Positions 22,897 to 30,899 of a DNA stretch of 39,693 nt are shown here, one piece after another. The notes under the pieces were generated by a model. That model was not told the origin of the DNA and searched no databases. It saw only the letters and a program-made list of their open reading frames with translations. The position numbers and the translations under genes are program-made. Positions within the stretch are counted from its first letter, which is position 1; every line of letters begins with the position of its first letter. The stretch covers positions 1 through 39,693 of the forward strand of contig JAIQFM010000015.1 in the NCBI GenBank assembly GCA_020073285.1, given 5' to 3'. This DNA comes from Terriglobia bacterium. GTDB lineage: Bacteria; Acidobacteriota; Terriglobia; Terriglobales; Acidobacteriaceae.

Positions 22897-24128
22897 GCAA
22901 CAAAAAGCTTAGATGTGAATCAGCGGCGGCGGGCGGGAAAAATGACGCGCGTGCCGAGTTTGACAAATGTCCGATCAACAAATCGCCCCATCGCAAATTA
23001 CAATGTCCCGCTACGACCGGCACACAACCATCCACGCTCGCCGTTTCGGTCCGCAAACGGCTGTCGGAGAGCTTTACGCTGGACGTGTCGTTCACCGCTC
23101 CCAGCGGTATCACCATGCTGTTCGGCGCATCGGGCGCGGGCAAAACCACCGTGCTGGAGTGCATCTCCGGGCTGCTGGTGGCGGATGCGGGGCGGGTTGC
23201 GGTCAGTGAAACGGTTCTGTTCGACGGCGAAATGCGGGTCAATGTGCCGGTGGCGCAGCGGCGCGTCGCCTATGTGTTTCAGACGCTGGCGCTGTTTCCA
23301 CACATGAGCGTGGAAGGGAATATCGCCTATGGACTCGACCGCGTGCCGCGGGAGCAACGGCGGAAGGCGGTGGATAGCATTGTGGAGGCGTTTCGCATCC
23401 GGCACCTGCGCCAGCGCCGGCCGGGTGAAATTTCCGGGGGTGAGCGCCAGCGGACCGCACTGGCCCGTGCGCTGGTGACCGACCCGCGGGTGCTGCTTTT
23501 GGACGAGCCGCTGTCGGCCCTCGATGTCGCGACCAAGAACGCGATCATGGCGGACCTGCGCGCCTGGAATGACGCGCACCGCATTCCGGTGCTGTACGTC
23601 ACGCATAGCCGTGAGGAACTGTTCGCGCTGGGCGAGCGGGTGATCGCGCTGGAGCAGGGAAGAATCGTCGCGGAGGGCCTGCCGCAGGCGGTGTTGCGGG
23701 CGCCACGGCTGGAGGCGCTGGCCCAGGCCGCCGGTTTTGAAAATATATTTGACGGCACCGTGACCGCATGGCACGAGGAGACGGGCACGATGTCCTGCCA
23801 CATCGGACCCGGCGCACAACTGGAAGCGCCGCTGGGACACGCGCCGGTCGGCGATTGCGTTCGCATCGGCATTCGTGCCGGCGACATCCTGCTGGCGATC
23901 GCGCCACCGCAGGGGTTGAGCGCGCGCAACGTGCTGCCCGGGAAAATTGTCTCCCTGGAGCGGCGAGATGTGACGGTGATCGCGCGCGTGCGGTACGCAG
24001 GCGATGTTGAGGCGGGATTGGAAATGGAAGTCCACGTTACGCCCGGTGCGCAGCAAGCGCTTGCCCTGGCGAAGGGGCGCGAGGTGTGGCTGGTGATCAA
24101 GACGTATTCGTGCCATCTGTTGCGGTGA
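22857..24128 (+). CDS. modC: Molybdate ABC transporter ATP-binding protein
   Basis: The ATPase of the molybdate importer. Walker A GASGAGKTT, signature ISGGERQRTALARAL, Walker B LLLDEPLSALD and the switch His in VTHSREE are all present, followed by a C-terminal TOBE/Mop domain (about from residue 300) that binds molybdate. The conserved part begins near TLAVSVRKRL (about 23034). The only in-frame ATG upstream is 22857, inside the 5' end of the opposite-strand DedA gene, giving a ~59-residue unconserved lead. GTG 23085 would remove the first strand. The true start may be a non-standard codon, or a one-base change separates ATG 23003 from the frame. Split from modAB by the DedA-like gene. Confidence 0.88.
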   Translation: MPRRKSVCGEGPACNKKLRCESAAAGGKNDARAEFDKCPINKSPHRKLQCPATTGTQPSTLAVSVRKRLSESFTLDVSFTAPSGITMLFGASGAGKTTVLECISGLLVADAGRVAVSETVLFDGEMRVNVPVAQRRVAYVFQTLALFPHMSVEGNIAYGLDRVPREQRRKAVDSIVEAFRIRHLRQRRPGEISGGERQRTALARALVTDPRVLLLDEPLSALDVATKNAIMADLRAWNDAHRIPVLYVTHSREELFALGERVIALEQGRIVAEGLPQAVLRAPRLEALAQAAGFENIFDGTVTAWHEETGTMSCHIGPGAQLEAPLGHAPVGDCVRIGIRAGDILLAIAPPQGLSARNVLPGKIVSLERRDVTVIARVRYAGDVEAGLEMEVHVTPGAQQALALAKGREVWLVIKTYSCHLLR

Positions 24129-24132
24129 GAAC

Positions 24133-24174
24133 AGTGGCCAGTGGCCGGTGGTCGATCGTCAACGGCGTTGCGGA
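24133..24174. repeat. Degenerate heptamer array (CAGTGGC type)
   Basis: Two CAGTGGC units, then CGGTGGT, CGATCGT and CAACGGC continue period seven. It starts five bases after the modC stop. Same unit as the array at 17495. Confidence 0.7.
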
Positions 24175-24290
24175 AATCGACGGAAACTGAAACTGCCATG
24201 AAGATCCGATCCGCCCGATCCGGCCCCTCACAATGCAGGGTGATGCCGGTCAGGGCCGGAGGCGAACCGTTGGGGCAGGCCCGCCTTGAA

Positions 24291-24313
24291 TTGAAAATGA
24301 ATTTCATTTTCAA
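24291..24313. promoter_or_regulatory. Fur-box-like palindromic operator
   Basis: A perfect palindrome with 11-bp arms (TTGAAAATGAA and its complement) around one central base. It is AT-rich inside GC-rich DNA and matches the E. coli-type 19-bp Fur box at about 14 of 19 positions. It lies 27 bp before the GTG start of the outer-membrane protein gene, where a bound repressor would block transcription. Fur or a related metal regulator (Zur, Mur) is the likely reader; no such regulator gene is in this window. Confidence 0.7.
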
Positions 24314-24340
24314 TATCGCAGCCACCCCGAGGTCGTCACC

Positions 24341-25213
24341 GTGAACCTTCGAAACCTCCCGTTAGCCGTCGTTCTTCTCGCCCTCACCCCCGCCGTTTTT
24401 GCGCAGGACACACCGTACTTCGTCACTTACGACCATCACCTGGAAGAGCCTGGAAACCTGGAAATTTCGGTGTCCAACAACCTGGGCATCCCGCGCACCG
24501 GCCAGCCGGTGTTTGCCGCGCCGCTGCTGGAGCTGGAATACGGCGTGAAGGCGTGGTGGACGACCGAATTTTACCTGGAAGGGCAGTCCCGGGAGAGGGA
24601 CAGCACCATCTTCACGGGCTGGCGGCTGGAGAACCGGTTCCGGCCGCTGGCCCGCGAGCACCGCATCAATCCGGTGCTGTATTTCGAGTTCGAGAACGTC
24701 AACGAGGGTTCCAGGATCATGAAAGAGCTAGTAGGCCACGCCAGCTCTTTCGACGAGCCCAACGCCGACCTGCGCCGCGCCCACGCCCGCGAACTGGAAA
24801 CCAAGCTCATCCTTTCCAGCACGGCGCACGACTGGAACATTTCCGAGAACTTCATCGTCGAGAAGAACCTGACCGAAAACGAGGGGTACGAGTTCGGCTA
24901 CTCGCTGGGCGTGTGGCGCCCGCTGGCGCGGATCGCGTCGGCGAAGGACTGTCGTTTCTGCCGGGAGAATTTCATCGCCGGGCTGGAACTTTACGGCGGC
25001 CTGGGCAGCACGGAACAATTCGGCTTCCACGACACGGCGCACTACCTGGCGCCGGTAATCCGGTGGAACGTCACCGACGACAGTGCCATCGTCTTATCGC
25101 CCGCCGTAGGTCTGACTTCGGGGAGCAACCCGCTGCTGTTGCGCTTCAAGTATCAGTACGAGGTCAACGGGTTCGGGAGGAAGGTCGCGTCTTTGTTCAG
25201 GAGCAAGCAATGA
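24341..25213 (+). CDS. Predicted outer-membrane beta-barrel protein
   Basis: A 290-residue exported protein of unknown function. A signal peptide (LPLAVVLLALTPAVFAQ) ends near residue 22. The rest alternates polar and apolar residues with aromatic ends, as in VKAWWTTEFYLEG, NPVLYFEFENVN, FIAGLELYGGLG and LLRFKYQYEVNGF, which fits a monomeric outer-membrane barrel. A CRFC pair near 205 may be a disulphide. The start is GTG with GAGG eight bases upstream. A Fur-like palindrome lies 27 bp upstream, so metal-dependent control is likely. The stop TGA overlaps the first ATG of the repeated cytochrome start region, so the two genes are probably coupled. Confidence 0.75.
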   Translation: MNLRNLPLAVVLLALTPAVFAQDTPYFVTYDHHLEEPGNLEISVSNNLGIPRTGQPVFAAPLLELEYGVKAWWTTEFYLEGQSRERDSTIFTGWRLENRFRPLAREHRINPVLYFEFENVNEGSRIMKELVGHASSFDEPNADLRRAHARELETKLILSSTAHDWNISENFIVEKNLTENEGYEFGYSLGVWRPLARIASAKDCRFCRENFIAGLELYGGLGSTEQFGFHDTAHYLAPVIRWNVTDDSAIVLSPAVGLTSGSNPLLLRFKYQYEVNGFGRKVASLFRSKQ

Positions 25214-25282
25214 GGGTTCAGGAGCAAGCAATGAGGGTTCAGGAGCAAGCAATGAGGGTTCGGGAGCAAGCAATGAGGCGCG
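25199..25282 (+). repeat. Four-copy 21-bp tandem repeat carrying ribosome site and start codon
   Basis: Units start at 25199, 25220, 25241 and 25262. Each contains GGAG, a CAAGCA spacer and ATG (25210, 25231, 25252, 25273). All four ATGs share one frame because 21 bp is seven codons. The last unit has one A-to-G change and diverges after the ATG. The first unit also carries the stop codon of the upstream gene. Confidence 0.95.
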
Positions 25283-25683
25283 CGCTCATCATTGTCCTTG
25301 GCCTTGGCCCCATGCTGGTCGCCGGACTGCTGGCGGCGCAGAACATCGACTACCAGCCCGACCCCTCCTGGCAAGCGCCGGCGCCGGCTGCGGCACGTCC
25401 CAACCCGCAGGCAGGATCGCCCGAGCTTGCCGCCGGCGGACGAAAGCTGTTTCTACGCATTTGCGCGAGGTGTCACGGCGCCGAAGGTGGAGGGCTGAAA
25501 AATGCCGCCGATCTTCAGTTGCCCGTCGTGCAGCGGCAGACGGATGGCGCGCTGTTCTGGAAGATCACCAACGGCAATCAGCGCCGCGGCATGCCGTCGT
25601 TCAGCGGCGTGCCGGAGATGCAGCGCTGGCAGATCGTGCTCTACCTGCGGACACTCGCGGCCGAGAAGGAGAAGCAGAAGTAA
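25273..25683 (+). CDS. c-type cytochrome, single haem
   Basis: A small exported cytochrome c of 136 residues from the last start. The signal peptide MRRALIIVLGLGPMLVAGLLAAQ is followed by a Pro/Ala-rich linker, then GGRKLFLRICARCHG with the haem site CARCH. The distal axial Met is likely in RRGMPSF, and the C-terminal helix is MQRWQIVLYLRTL. This is the fold of class I cytochromes that accept electrons from periplasmic dehydrogenases. Translation may begin at any of four ATGs (25210, 25231, 25252, 25273), adding seven residues each; only the last gives a clean signal peptide. It is coupled to the outer-membrane protein gene and shares its Fur-like operator. Confidence 0.88.
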   Translation: MRRALIIVLGLGPMLVAGLLAAQNIDYQPDPSWQAPAPAAARPNPQAGSPELAAGGRKLFLRICARCHGAEGGGLKNAADLQLPVVQRQTDGALFWKITNGNQRRGMPSFSGVPEMQRWQIVLYLRTLAAEKEKQK

Positions 25684-25724
25684 CTTCCACCAGGATTGCC
25701 CTGAAGTGCCTCTCGGCAGCGTGG

Positions 25725-26831
25725 TTATTCGAAGCCGACGAAGACCGGCTCGGGCGTGAGCTGAATGCCGAACTTCTCCAGGACCGCGCGCTGGATGTCA
25801 TGGTTCAGCGCGATAATTTCCGCCGCCGTCGCGCCGCCGCGGTTCACGATGGCAAGCGCGTGCTTGCGCGAAATTCCGACATTGCCGCGCGTGTATCCCT
25901 TGTGAAAGCCCGCGTTCTCCACCAGCCACGCGGCAGGGATCTTGTATTGCCGGGCCGGCGCGGGATAACTGGGAACGGCGCTGCCGGTAAGCAGAATTGC
26001 GGCGGCGTTCAGTCGCTCGTAGTCCGCCGGATCGAGCGCCGGATTCTTGAAGAATGATCCCGCGCTGCGCGAGTCCTCATCGCCCTCGACGATCAGCATG
26101 GCTTTCGAGAGGCGAATCTCCTTGACCGCCTCGCGCACATCCGACAATGTGGGCCGCTTGAGGGCAAATCCCCACCCTGTCTCGCCAACCCCGGGCGAGA
26201 CAAGGGTGGGGCAACCGTTGTGTTCAAAGTACTGTTTGAGGTCGCGATACGCGATGGTGGGCGCGCCGCCGGGTTGGAGCGCGTAGGCCACGCGCAGGAT
26301 GATGAACCTGCCGCGCTCGCCGGTGTTGAAGATGCTGCGGCGATAGGCGAAGCCGCACGCTTCATGGCCCAGGCTGCGCACCTGGCGGTCGCGCAGGTCG
26401 AGCACTTGCACTTCGATAATGGTTCCGGAAACTTCCTGGCCGTAGGCGCCAACGTTTTGCACCGGCGTGCCGCCCACCGTCCCGGGAATGCCGCTCATGC
26501 ACTCGAGTCCGGCACAATTGGCGGCGACGGTTTGCACGACCAGCGCGTCCCACTCAACACCTGCACCGGCCTCAAATACCTGCTTCCCGTCTTGCTCGCG
26601 CCGCTCGACGCCGCCGATCGCGATCCTCAAGACAAGGCCGGGAAAGCCGGAGTCGGCGACCACCAGATTACTTCCGCCGCCGAGTACAAACAGCGGCACC
26701 GCGCGCAAGTTCGCCCAGTCCACCGCCTGGCGGACATCGTCGGGTGTGGCCGCCTGGGCAAAATAACGGGCTGGGCCGCCGACCTGGAGCGTCGTCAGGG
26801 GCGCCAGCGGCACATGTTCGAGGACCTGCAT
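25725..26831 (-). CDS. murB: UDP-N-acetylenolpyruvoylglucosamine reductase
   Basis: The FAD enzyme that reduces UDP-GlcNAc-enolpyruvate to UDP-MurNAc in peptidoglycan synthesis. FAD-binding motifs VLGGGSNLVV and GIPGTVGGTPVQNVGAYGQEV are clear. The catalytic Arg is in YRRSIF, the proton-donor Ser in AGSFFKNP, and the final Glu in QLTPEPVF. At 368 residues from ATG 26831 it is the type I form, as in E. coli. The frame is open back to 26975, but the extra 48 residues are unconserved and would overlap the upstream gene, so 26831 is chosen; no strong ribosome site marks it. It is convergent with the cytochrome gene, 41 bp apart. Confidence 0.95.
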   Translation of the reverse strand: MQVLEHVPLAPLTTLQVGGPARYFAQAATPDDVRQAVDWANLRAVPLFVLGGGSNLVVADSGFPGLVLRIAIGGVERREQDGKQVFEAGAGVEWDALVVQTVAANCAGLECMSGIPGTVGGTPVQNVGAYGQEVSGTIIEVQVLDLRDRQVRSLGHEACGFAYRRSIFNTGERGRFIILRVAYALQPGGAPTIAYRDLKQYFEHNGCPTLVSPGVGETGWGFALKRPTLSDVREAVKEIRLSKAMLIVEGDEDSRSAGSFFKNPALDPADYERLNAAAILLTGSAVPSYPAPARQYKIPAAWLVENAGFHKGYTRGNVGISRKHALAIVNRGGATAAEIIALNHDIQRAVLEKFGIQLTPEPVFVGFE

Positions 26832-26940
26832 GACGGGTTCAGCGACACTATACACGGCGTCGCGACCGACTCGCGTATTGGCGGGCAGGAGAAGACCGGC
26901 GGCAAACAGGGCCGCCGGTCGGAGGGTCTCGACTGGTTCT

Positions 26941-27318
26941 TTATTGGGTGCCGATGTCGTGGCGGGCTTTTTCACCCTGGAAAGCCAAGGACTGGAGCAC
27001 CGGCTCGCCAGCGTCGTTTTTCCGGGCGTCCTGTTCGGTCTGTGCCACCTTGCGAGGGAGTTCCACGAGGTTGCAACGCACGCGGACCTTCTCCTGATTG
27101 TTCATGGTCTTGAAGACCAGCAGGTGGCTGTCCCCGTCCATGAGTTCCTGGACCTTGTATTCCCCGGCGGGCAACAGCACGTCGCCGACCTTCACCGCGG
27201 TGATAAAGTCGACGGTTTTTACCTTGCCCATTCGTTGGGAGGGCGCATCAGCCGCCATGCCGGACAGGGCAGCGGATACCAACAGCGCGATGCCGAGCAG
27301 CTTCATACCTTTGCTCAT
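26941..27318 (-). CDS. Small secreted protein of unknown function
   Basis: A 125-residue protein with a signal peptide (KLLGIALLVSAALSGMAAD). The mature part holds a short beta-rich segment KVGDVLLPAGEYKVQELMDGDSHLLVFKT, then a basic, Gln/Glu-rich tail. The VLPAGEYKV pattern is common in small exported acidobacterial proteins, but no function is known. A strong ribosome site (AGGAGAAGAG) precedes ATG 27318. It lies 109 bp upstream of murB on the same strand. The 128-bp gap to the propeller gene holds nothing recognised. Confidence 0.75.
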   Translation of the reverse strand: MSKGMKLLGIALLVSAALSGMAADAPSQRMGKVKTVDFITAVKVGDVLLPAGEYKVQELMDGDSHLLVFKTMNNQEKVRVRCNLVELPRKVAQTEQDARKNDAGEPVLQSLAFQGEKARHDIGTQ

Positions 27319-27446
27319 TCTCTTCTCCTGCGTTTTGGGGGGACCGCTACCCGTTGCGGGATTTAGTCGATAGACGCGAGTATCACAAATAAGTGAGCAG
27401 ATATCGTGAGACGAGGGATGGGTACCACGGAAAGCGAAGCGGTTTG

Positions 27447-28613
27447 CTATTTTCCAGGGACAACTTGCTTGATCGCGATGCCATTGGGCTGGATCCCGAC
27501 CGGCACAATGGTGAACAGGCTGCGCAGCTTGTTGGGATTCTGTCCTTTGATAAAGGCTTCGGGCAGGCTGATCTTGTTGCCGCGCGGCAGCTTGGTAAGG
27601 CGCGCCACCGCAACATCGCCTGGCTGGGTATCGAGGGCGAGCAGAAAGTCTTCTGCCGGGGTGAGCGCGAGTTGGTCAGGGCGATGGCCGACGGGAATGG
27701 AATCAATGACGCGGCCGGAATCAATGCTGAGAACCGAGACTGAGTCGGAACCGAAATTGCTGACGTAGAGCAGGGAATTATCCGCGCTAACGATCGCGTG
27801 CACCGGCTGGCTGCCGATCAGGTAAGTGGCGCCGACCTCATTAGGAGTGGTTTCGATCACGGACACCGAGGAGGAATCGAAGTTGCACACGAATAATTCA
27901 CCGCCATCGGGCTTGAGCGCGAGGTGAATGGGCGTCTTGCCGACGTCGAGCAGGGCCAGCAGCTTGTCGGCCTTGAGATCAACCGCCGCGACTTGTGCCG
28001 ATCCGGTGCAGGCGACAAACGCTTTGCTGGAATCGGGCAGGATGGCGATGTCCTCGGGATGCTGGCACACCGGCACGGTGGCGCGCACCTGCATCTTGAC
28101 GGCGTCGAGAAGGGAGACGGAATTGCCGCCGCGGTTGGAGACGACCACGGTGTTTCCATCCGGCGAGACGCGCGCCAGTCCGGGATTTGCGCCGACGCCG
28201 ACGGTGGCACGCACGCGGCGCTTTTCCAGATCGAGAATGCTGACGTTGGCCGACCCGGAATTCGCCACATAGCCGCGCGTGCCGTCCGCCGACACGTCCA
28301 TGAAATACGGCGCGCGATGCACGCCGACGGTGGCGACCACCTGGTTCCTGTCCGCGTCGATGAAGCTGATGTTGTTGGACTCGGTGTTGACCGCGTAAAT
28401 CTCGTTTCGTTTCGGGTTTGCCGTGACGCCGGTGGGATTGCGTCCGACAGCGATGGTCTTCGCCACCTTGAACTGCCCAAGGTCAATGACGGAGACGGTG
28501 TCGCTCTTGCCGTTGCTAACGTAGGCGTTGAGGTCGCCAGCATAGTTGCGCTGGCGACGGCACCCCAACCCCGCCACGAGCAGCACCACAACGATGAGTA
28601 AGGCTTTCTTCAA
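27447..28613 (-). CDS. YVTN beta-propeller lipoprotein
   Basis: A 388-residue lipoprotein. The N-terminus has a lipobox LVAGLGC with the acylated Cys near residue 18. The rest consists of about seven repeated blades of 40-45 residues with YVSNGKSDTVSVID, YVANSGSANVSILD, VVSNRGGNSVSLLD, FVCNFDSSSVSVIE and YVSNFGSDSVSVLS. These are the YVTN/surface-layer type repeats also seen in cytochrome d1-like propellers, but no haem site is visible. The start is a TTG without ribosome site, because an in-frame stop lies four codons upstream. It probably sits in the outer membrane or periplasm as a binding scaffold. Ligand unknown. Confidence 0.85.
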   Translation of the reverse strand: MKKALLIVVVLLVAGLGCRRQRNYAGDLNAYVSNGKSDTVSVIDLGQFKVAKTIAVGRNPTGVTANPKRNEIYAVNTESNNISFIDADRNQVVATVGVHRAPYFMDVSADGTRGYVANSGSANVSILDLEKRRVRATVGVGANPGLARVSPDGNTVVVSNRGGNSVSLLDAVKMQVRATVPVCQHPEDIAILPDSSKAFVACTGSAQVAAVDLKADKLLALLDVGKTPIHLALKPDGGELFVCNFDSSSVSVIETTPNEVGATYLIGSQPVHAIVSADNSLLYVSNFGSDSVSVLSIDSGRVIDSIPVGHRPDQLALTPAEDFLLALDTQPGDVAVARLTKLPRGNKISLPEAFIKGQNPNKLRSLFTIVPVGIQPNGIAIKQVVPGK

Positions 28614-28665
28614 CGGAACGCGATTCTAACAAGAACGACGCAGCAGGCAGCCACGCCGTTCGTCA

Positions 28666-28697
28666 CCCGATCACCGGATCGCCCGATCACCGGATGT
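28666..28697. repeat. Octamer/16-mer array at the aroF 3' end
   Basis: A 16-bp unit made of CCCGATCA and CCGGATCG occurs twice, with the last base diverging. It overlaps the last codons and stop of aroF, so the array forms the gene end. Confidence 0.65.
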
Positions 28698-29739
28698 TGG
28701 TCGCCGCCACCGCCACCGGTTGCGGCACAGTGCGCTTGACGATGGGCGCAATCTGCCGCATCTCCGACATCAATTCCTCGAATTGCTCGGGGTAGATGGA
28801 CTGCGGGCCGTCGGACAGGGCGCGGTCGGGATCGGGGTGAACTTCGACGATCAGGCCATCGGCGCCAACCGCAATGGCGGCGCGGGAGAGCGGAATCACT
28901 TTGTCGCGCTTGCCGGTGCCGTGGCTCGGATCGACCAGGATCGGAAGGTGGCTGAGGCGATGCACCGCGGGCACGATGCTCAGGTCGAGCGTATTGCGGG
29001 TGTGGTCGGCGAAGGTGCGCACGCCGCGTTCGCAAAGTACGAGCTGGTAGTTGCCCTCGCTCATCACGTACTCGGCCGCCATCAGGAATTCTTCCAGGGT
29101 GGCCGACATGCCGCGCTTCAGCAGCACCGGCTTGCGCGCCTTGCCAGCGCGCTTGAGCAGCGAGAAATTCTGCATGTTGCGGGCGCCGATCTGGATCATG
29201 TCGGCATAGCGCTCCACCAGGTCGAGCGATTCGTAGTCCACCGCCTCGGTGACGATCAGCAGCCCCAGACGCTCGCGGATCTCGGCGAGAATGCGCAGAC
29301 CCTCTTCACCGAGTCCCTGAAAAGCGTAAGGCGAGGTGCGCGGCTTATAAGCGCCGCCGCGGAAGAAGCGTGCGCCCGCCTTGGCGACGTGTTCGGCGGC
29401 CGCGAAGGCTTGCTGGCGCGACTCCACCGCGCAGGGGCCGGCGATGACCGCAAGGTCGGTCCCGCCGATGGTGGTGTCCGTGCCGGGAAAGGCAACGACC
29501 GTATTTTCGCTCTTCACATCCCGGCTTACCAGCTTGTAGGGCTTGCTGACGCGAATGACTTCCTGGACACCGGGCATGTCCTCCAGGCCGATTTCGACCA
29601 TGCCCTGGTTGCCGGTGATGCCGATGGCGGTGCGTTGCGCGCCCGGGATGGCGTGCGTCCGCAGCCCCACCGATTCGATTTTCTCGCACACCGCACGCAC
29701 CTGGTCTTCGGTGGCGTGCGCATCCATGACAACTAGCAT
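28687..29739 (-). CDS. aroF: 3-deoxy-7-phosphoheptulonate synthase (DAHP synthase, type I-beta)
   Basis: Catalyses the first step of aromatic amino acid synthesis: phosphoenolpyruvate plus erythrose 4-phosphate gives DAHP. Residues 1-70 form a ferredoxin-like regulatory domain, as in Thermotoga DAHP synthase, where tyrosine inhibits through it. The barrel has [58 protein letters not shown] and LVDPSHGTG, holding the substrate-binding Lys/Arg and metal-binding Cys, His, Glu and Asp. The start at 29739 has GAGG upstream; an in-frame codon ten residues earlier is less likely. The gene is followed by the propeller lipoprotein, with no functional link. Its erythrose 4-phosphate demand is met by the same transaldolase chemistry as the heptose island, but this link is speculative. 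Confidence 0.96.
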   Translation of the reverse strand: MLVVMDAHATEDQVRAVCEKIESVGLRTHAIPGAQRTAIGITGNQGMVEIGLEDMPGVQEVIRVSKPYKLVSRDVKSENTVVAFPGTDTTIGGTDLAVIAGPCAVESRQQAFAAAEHVAKAGARFFRGGAYKPRTSPYAFQGLGEEGLRILAEIRERLGLLIVTEAVDYESLDLVERYADMIQIGARNMQNFSLLKRAGKARKPVLLKRGMSATLEEFLMAAEYVMSEGNYQLVLCERGVRTFADHTRNTLDLSIVPAVHRLSHLPILVDPSHGTGKRDKVIPLSRAAIAVGADGLIVEVHPDPDRALSDGPQSIYPEQFEELMSEMRQIAPIVKRTVPQPVAVAATNIR

Positions 29740-29819
29740 AGAAGCCTCTGTTCCCTCGGATCGAAACACCTAGTCTAATGCCAGCGCTGCGCGCGGGACA
29801 ATGCTTTCACCTGGAATCC

Positions 29820-30791
29820 TCACACCGCGATTTCCTCGGTCTTCATCTGTTCCGCCTCCTCACGCAGATCGGCGAACAGTACGCTGCTCAAGTAGCGCTC
29901 GCCGAAATCCGGCAGCACGACCACGATCAGCTTGCCGGCGCTTTCCTCACGCCGGGCGACCTGCAACGCGGCCAGCACTGCCGCGCCGGATGAAAGGCCG
30001 ACCAGCAGACCTTCTTCGCGCGGCAGACGGCGGGCCATGGCGATGGCGTCGTCGCTGGGGACGGCGATGACTTCGTCGATGTAATCGGTGCGCAGCACCT
30101 CGGGCACAAAGCCGGCGCCGATGCCCTGCGTTTGGTGCGGCCCGGGTTTCCCGCCCGAGAGCACCGCGCTTTCGGCCGGTTCGACGGCGACAACGCGGAA
30201 GCCGGGCCTTTTCGGGCGGATGTACTCGCTCACGCCGGTGATGGTGCCGCCGGTGCCGGCGCCCGCGACGAAAATGTCTACCTTGCCGTCGGTGTCCTGC
30301 CAGATTTCCGGGCCGGTGGTCTCGAAGTGGATTTTCGGATTCGCAGGGTTGGCGAACTGCTGCGGCATGAAGCCATCGGGAGTCTTGGCGAGGATTTCAT
30401 TGGCCTTGGCGATGGCGCCCTTCATGCCCTTGGCGCCCGGAGTCAGCACCACTTCGCAGCCGAAGGCGCGCAGCAGGATGCGGCGCTCCAGGCTCATGGT
30501 GTCGGGCATGGTGACGATCAGGCGGTAGCCGCGCATCGCCGCCGCGAATGCCAGTCCGATGCCGGTGTTGCCGCTAGTCGGCTCGACCAGCACGGTTTTG
30601 CCGGGGTGAATGCGGCCGGCGCGTTCCGCCTCGCGGATCATGCTCAGGCCGATGCGGTCTTTGACGCTGTTGCAGGGATTGAAGCTTTCCAGTTTCGCGA
30701 CCACGGTGGCGCGGCAGCCCTCGGTGACGCGGTTCAGCCGTACCAGCGGGGTGCGGCCAATCAGTTCGGTAACATCGTTGGCAATTTTCAT
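29820..30791 (-). CDS. cysK: Cysteine synthase A
   Basis: A PLP enzyme that makes cysteine from O-acetylserine and sulphide. The PLP lysine lies in [11 protein letters not shown] (about 37-47), the substrate loop is [10 protein letters not shown], the phosphate-binding loop [10 protein letters not shown], and the C-terminal PLP-contact Ser is in [10 protein letters not shown]. The ending [12 protein letters not shown] is typical of CysK. Length of 323 residues is standard. It is on the same strand as aroF, 80 bp apart; these may be co-transcribed. The start has only a weak ribosome site. Confidence 0.96.
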   Translation of the reverse strand: MKIANDVTELIGRTPLVRLNRVTEGCRATVVAKLESFNPCNSVKDRIGLSMIREAERAGRIHPGKTVLVEPTSGNTGIGLAFAAAMRGYRLIVTMPDTMSLERRILLRAFGCEVVLTPGAKGMKGAIAKANEILAKTPDGFMPQQFANPANPKIHFETTGPEIWQDTDGKVDIFVAGAGTGGTITGVSEYIRPKRPGFRVVAVEPAESAVLSGGKPGPHQTQGIGAGFVPEVLRTDYIDEVIAVPSDDAIAMARRLPREEGLLVGLSSGAAVLAALQVARREESAGKLIVVVLPDFGERYLSSVLFADLREEAEQMKTEEIAV

Positions 30792-30856
30792 AGCGAGTAG
30801 GAATCCTTGTAGCGAAGTGGGCCGAATTGTGCTGCGCGGCCGGGGAAGCGTGATGA

Positions 30857-30891
30857 CAAATCGGCCATCGTCAATCGTAAATCATCAATCT
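30857..30891. repeat. Degenerate heptamer array (CAATCG type)
   Basis: Five 7-mers in register: CAAATCG, GCCATCG, then three related units. It ends nine bases before the nfo start and fills the place where a ribosome site would be expected. Confidence 0.75.
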
Positions 30892-30899
30892 AATTTGCG

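Noticed and set aside
22998..24116. 372-codon open frame opposite modC
   Set aside because: Antisense of the ATPase motifs; no independent evidence for coding.
28720..29736. 338-codon open frame opposite aroF
   Set aside because: Shadow of aroF; no family features, no ribosome site.
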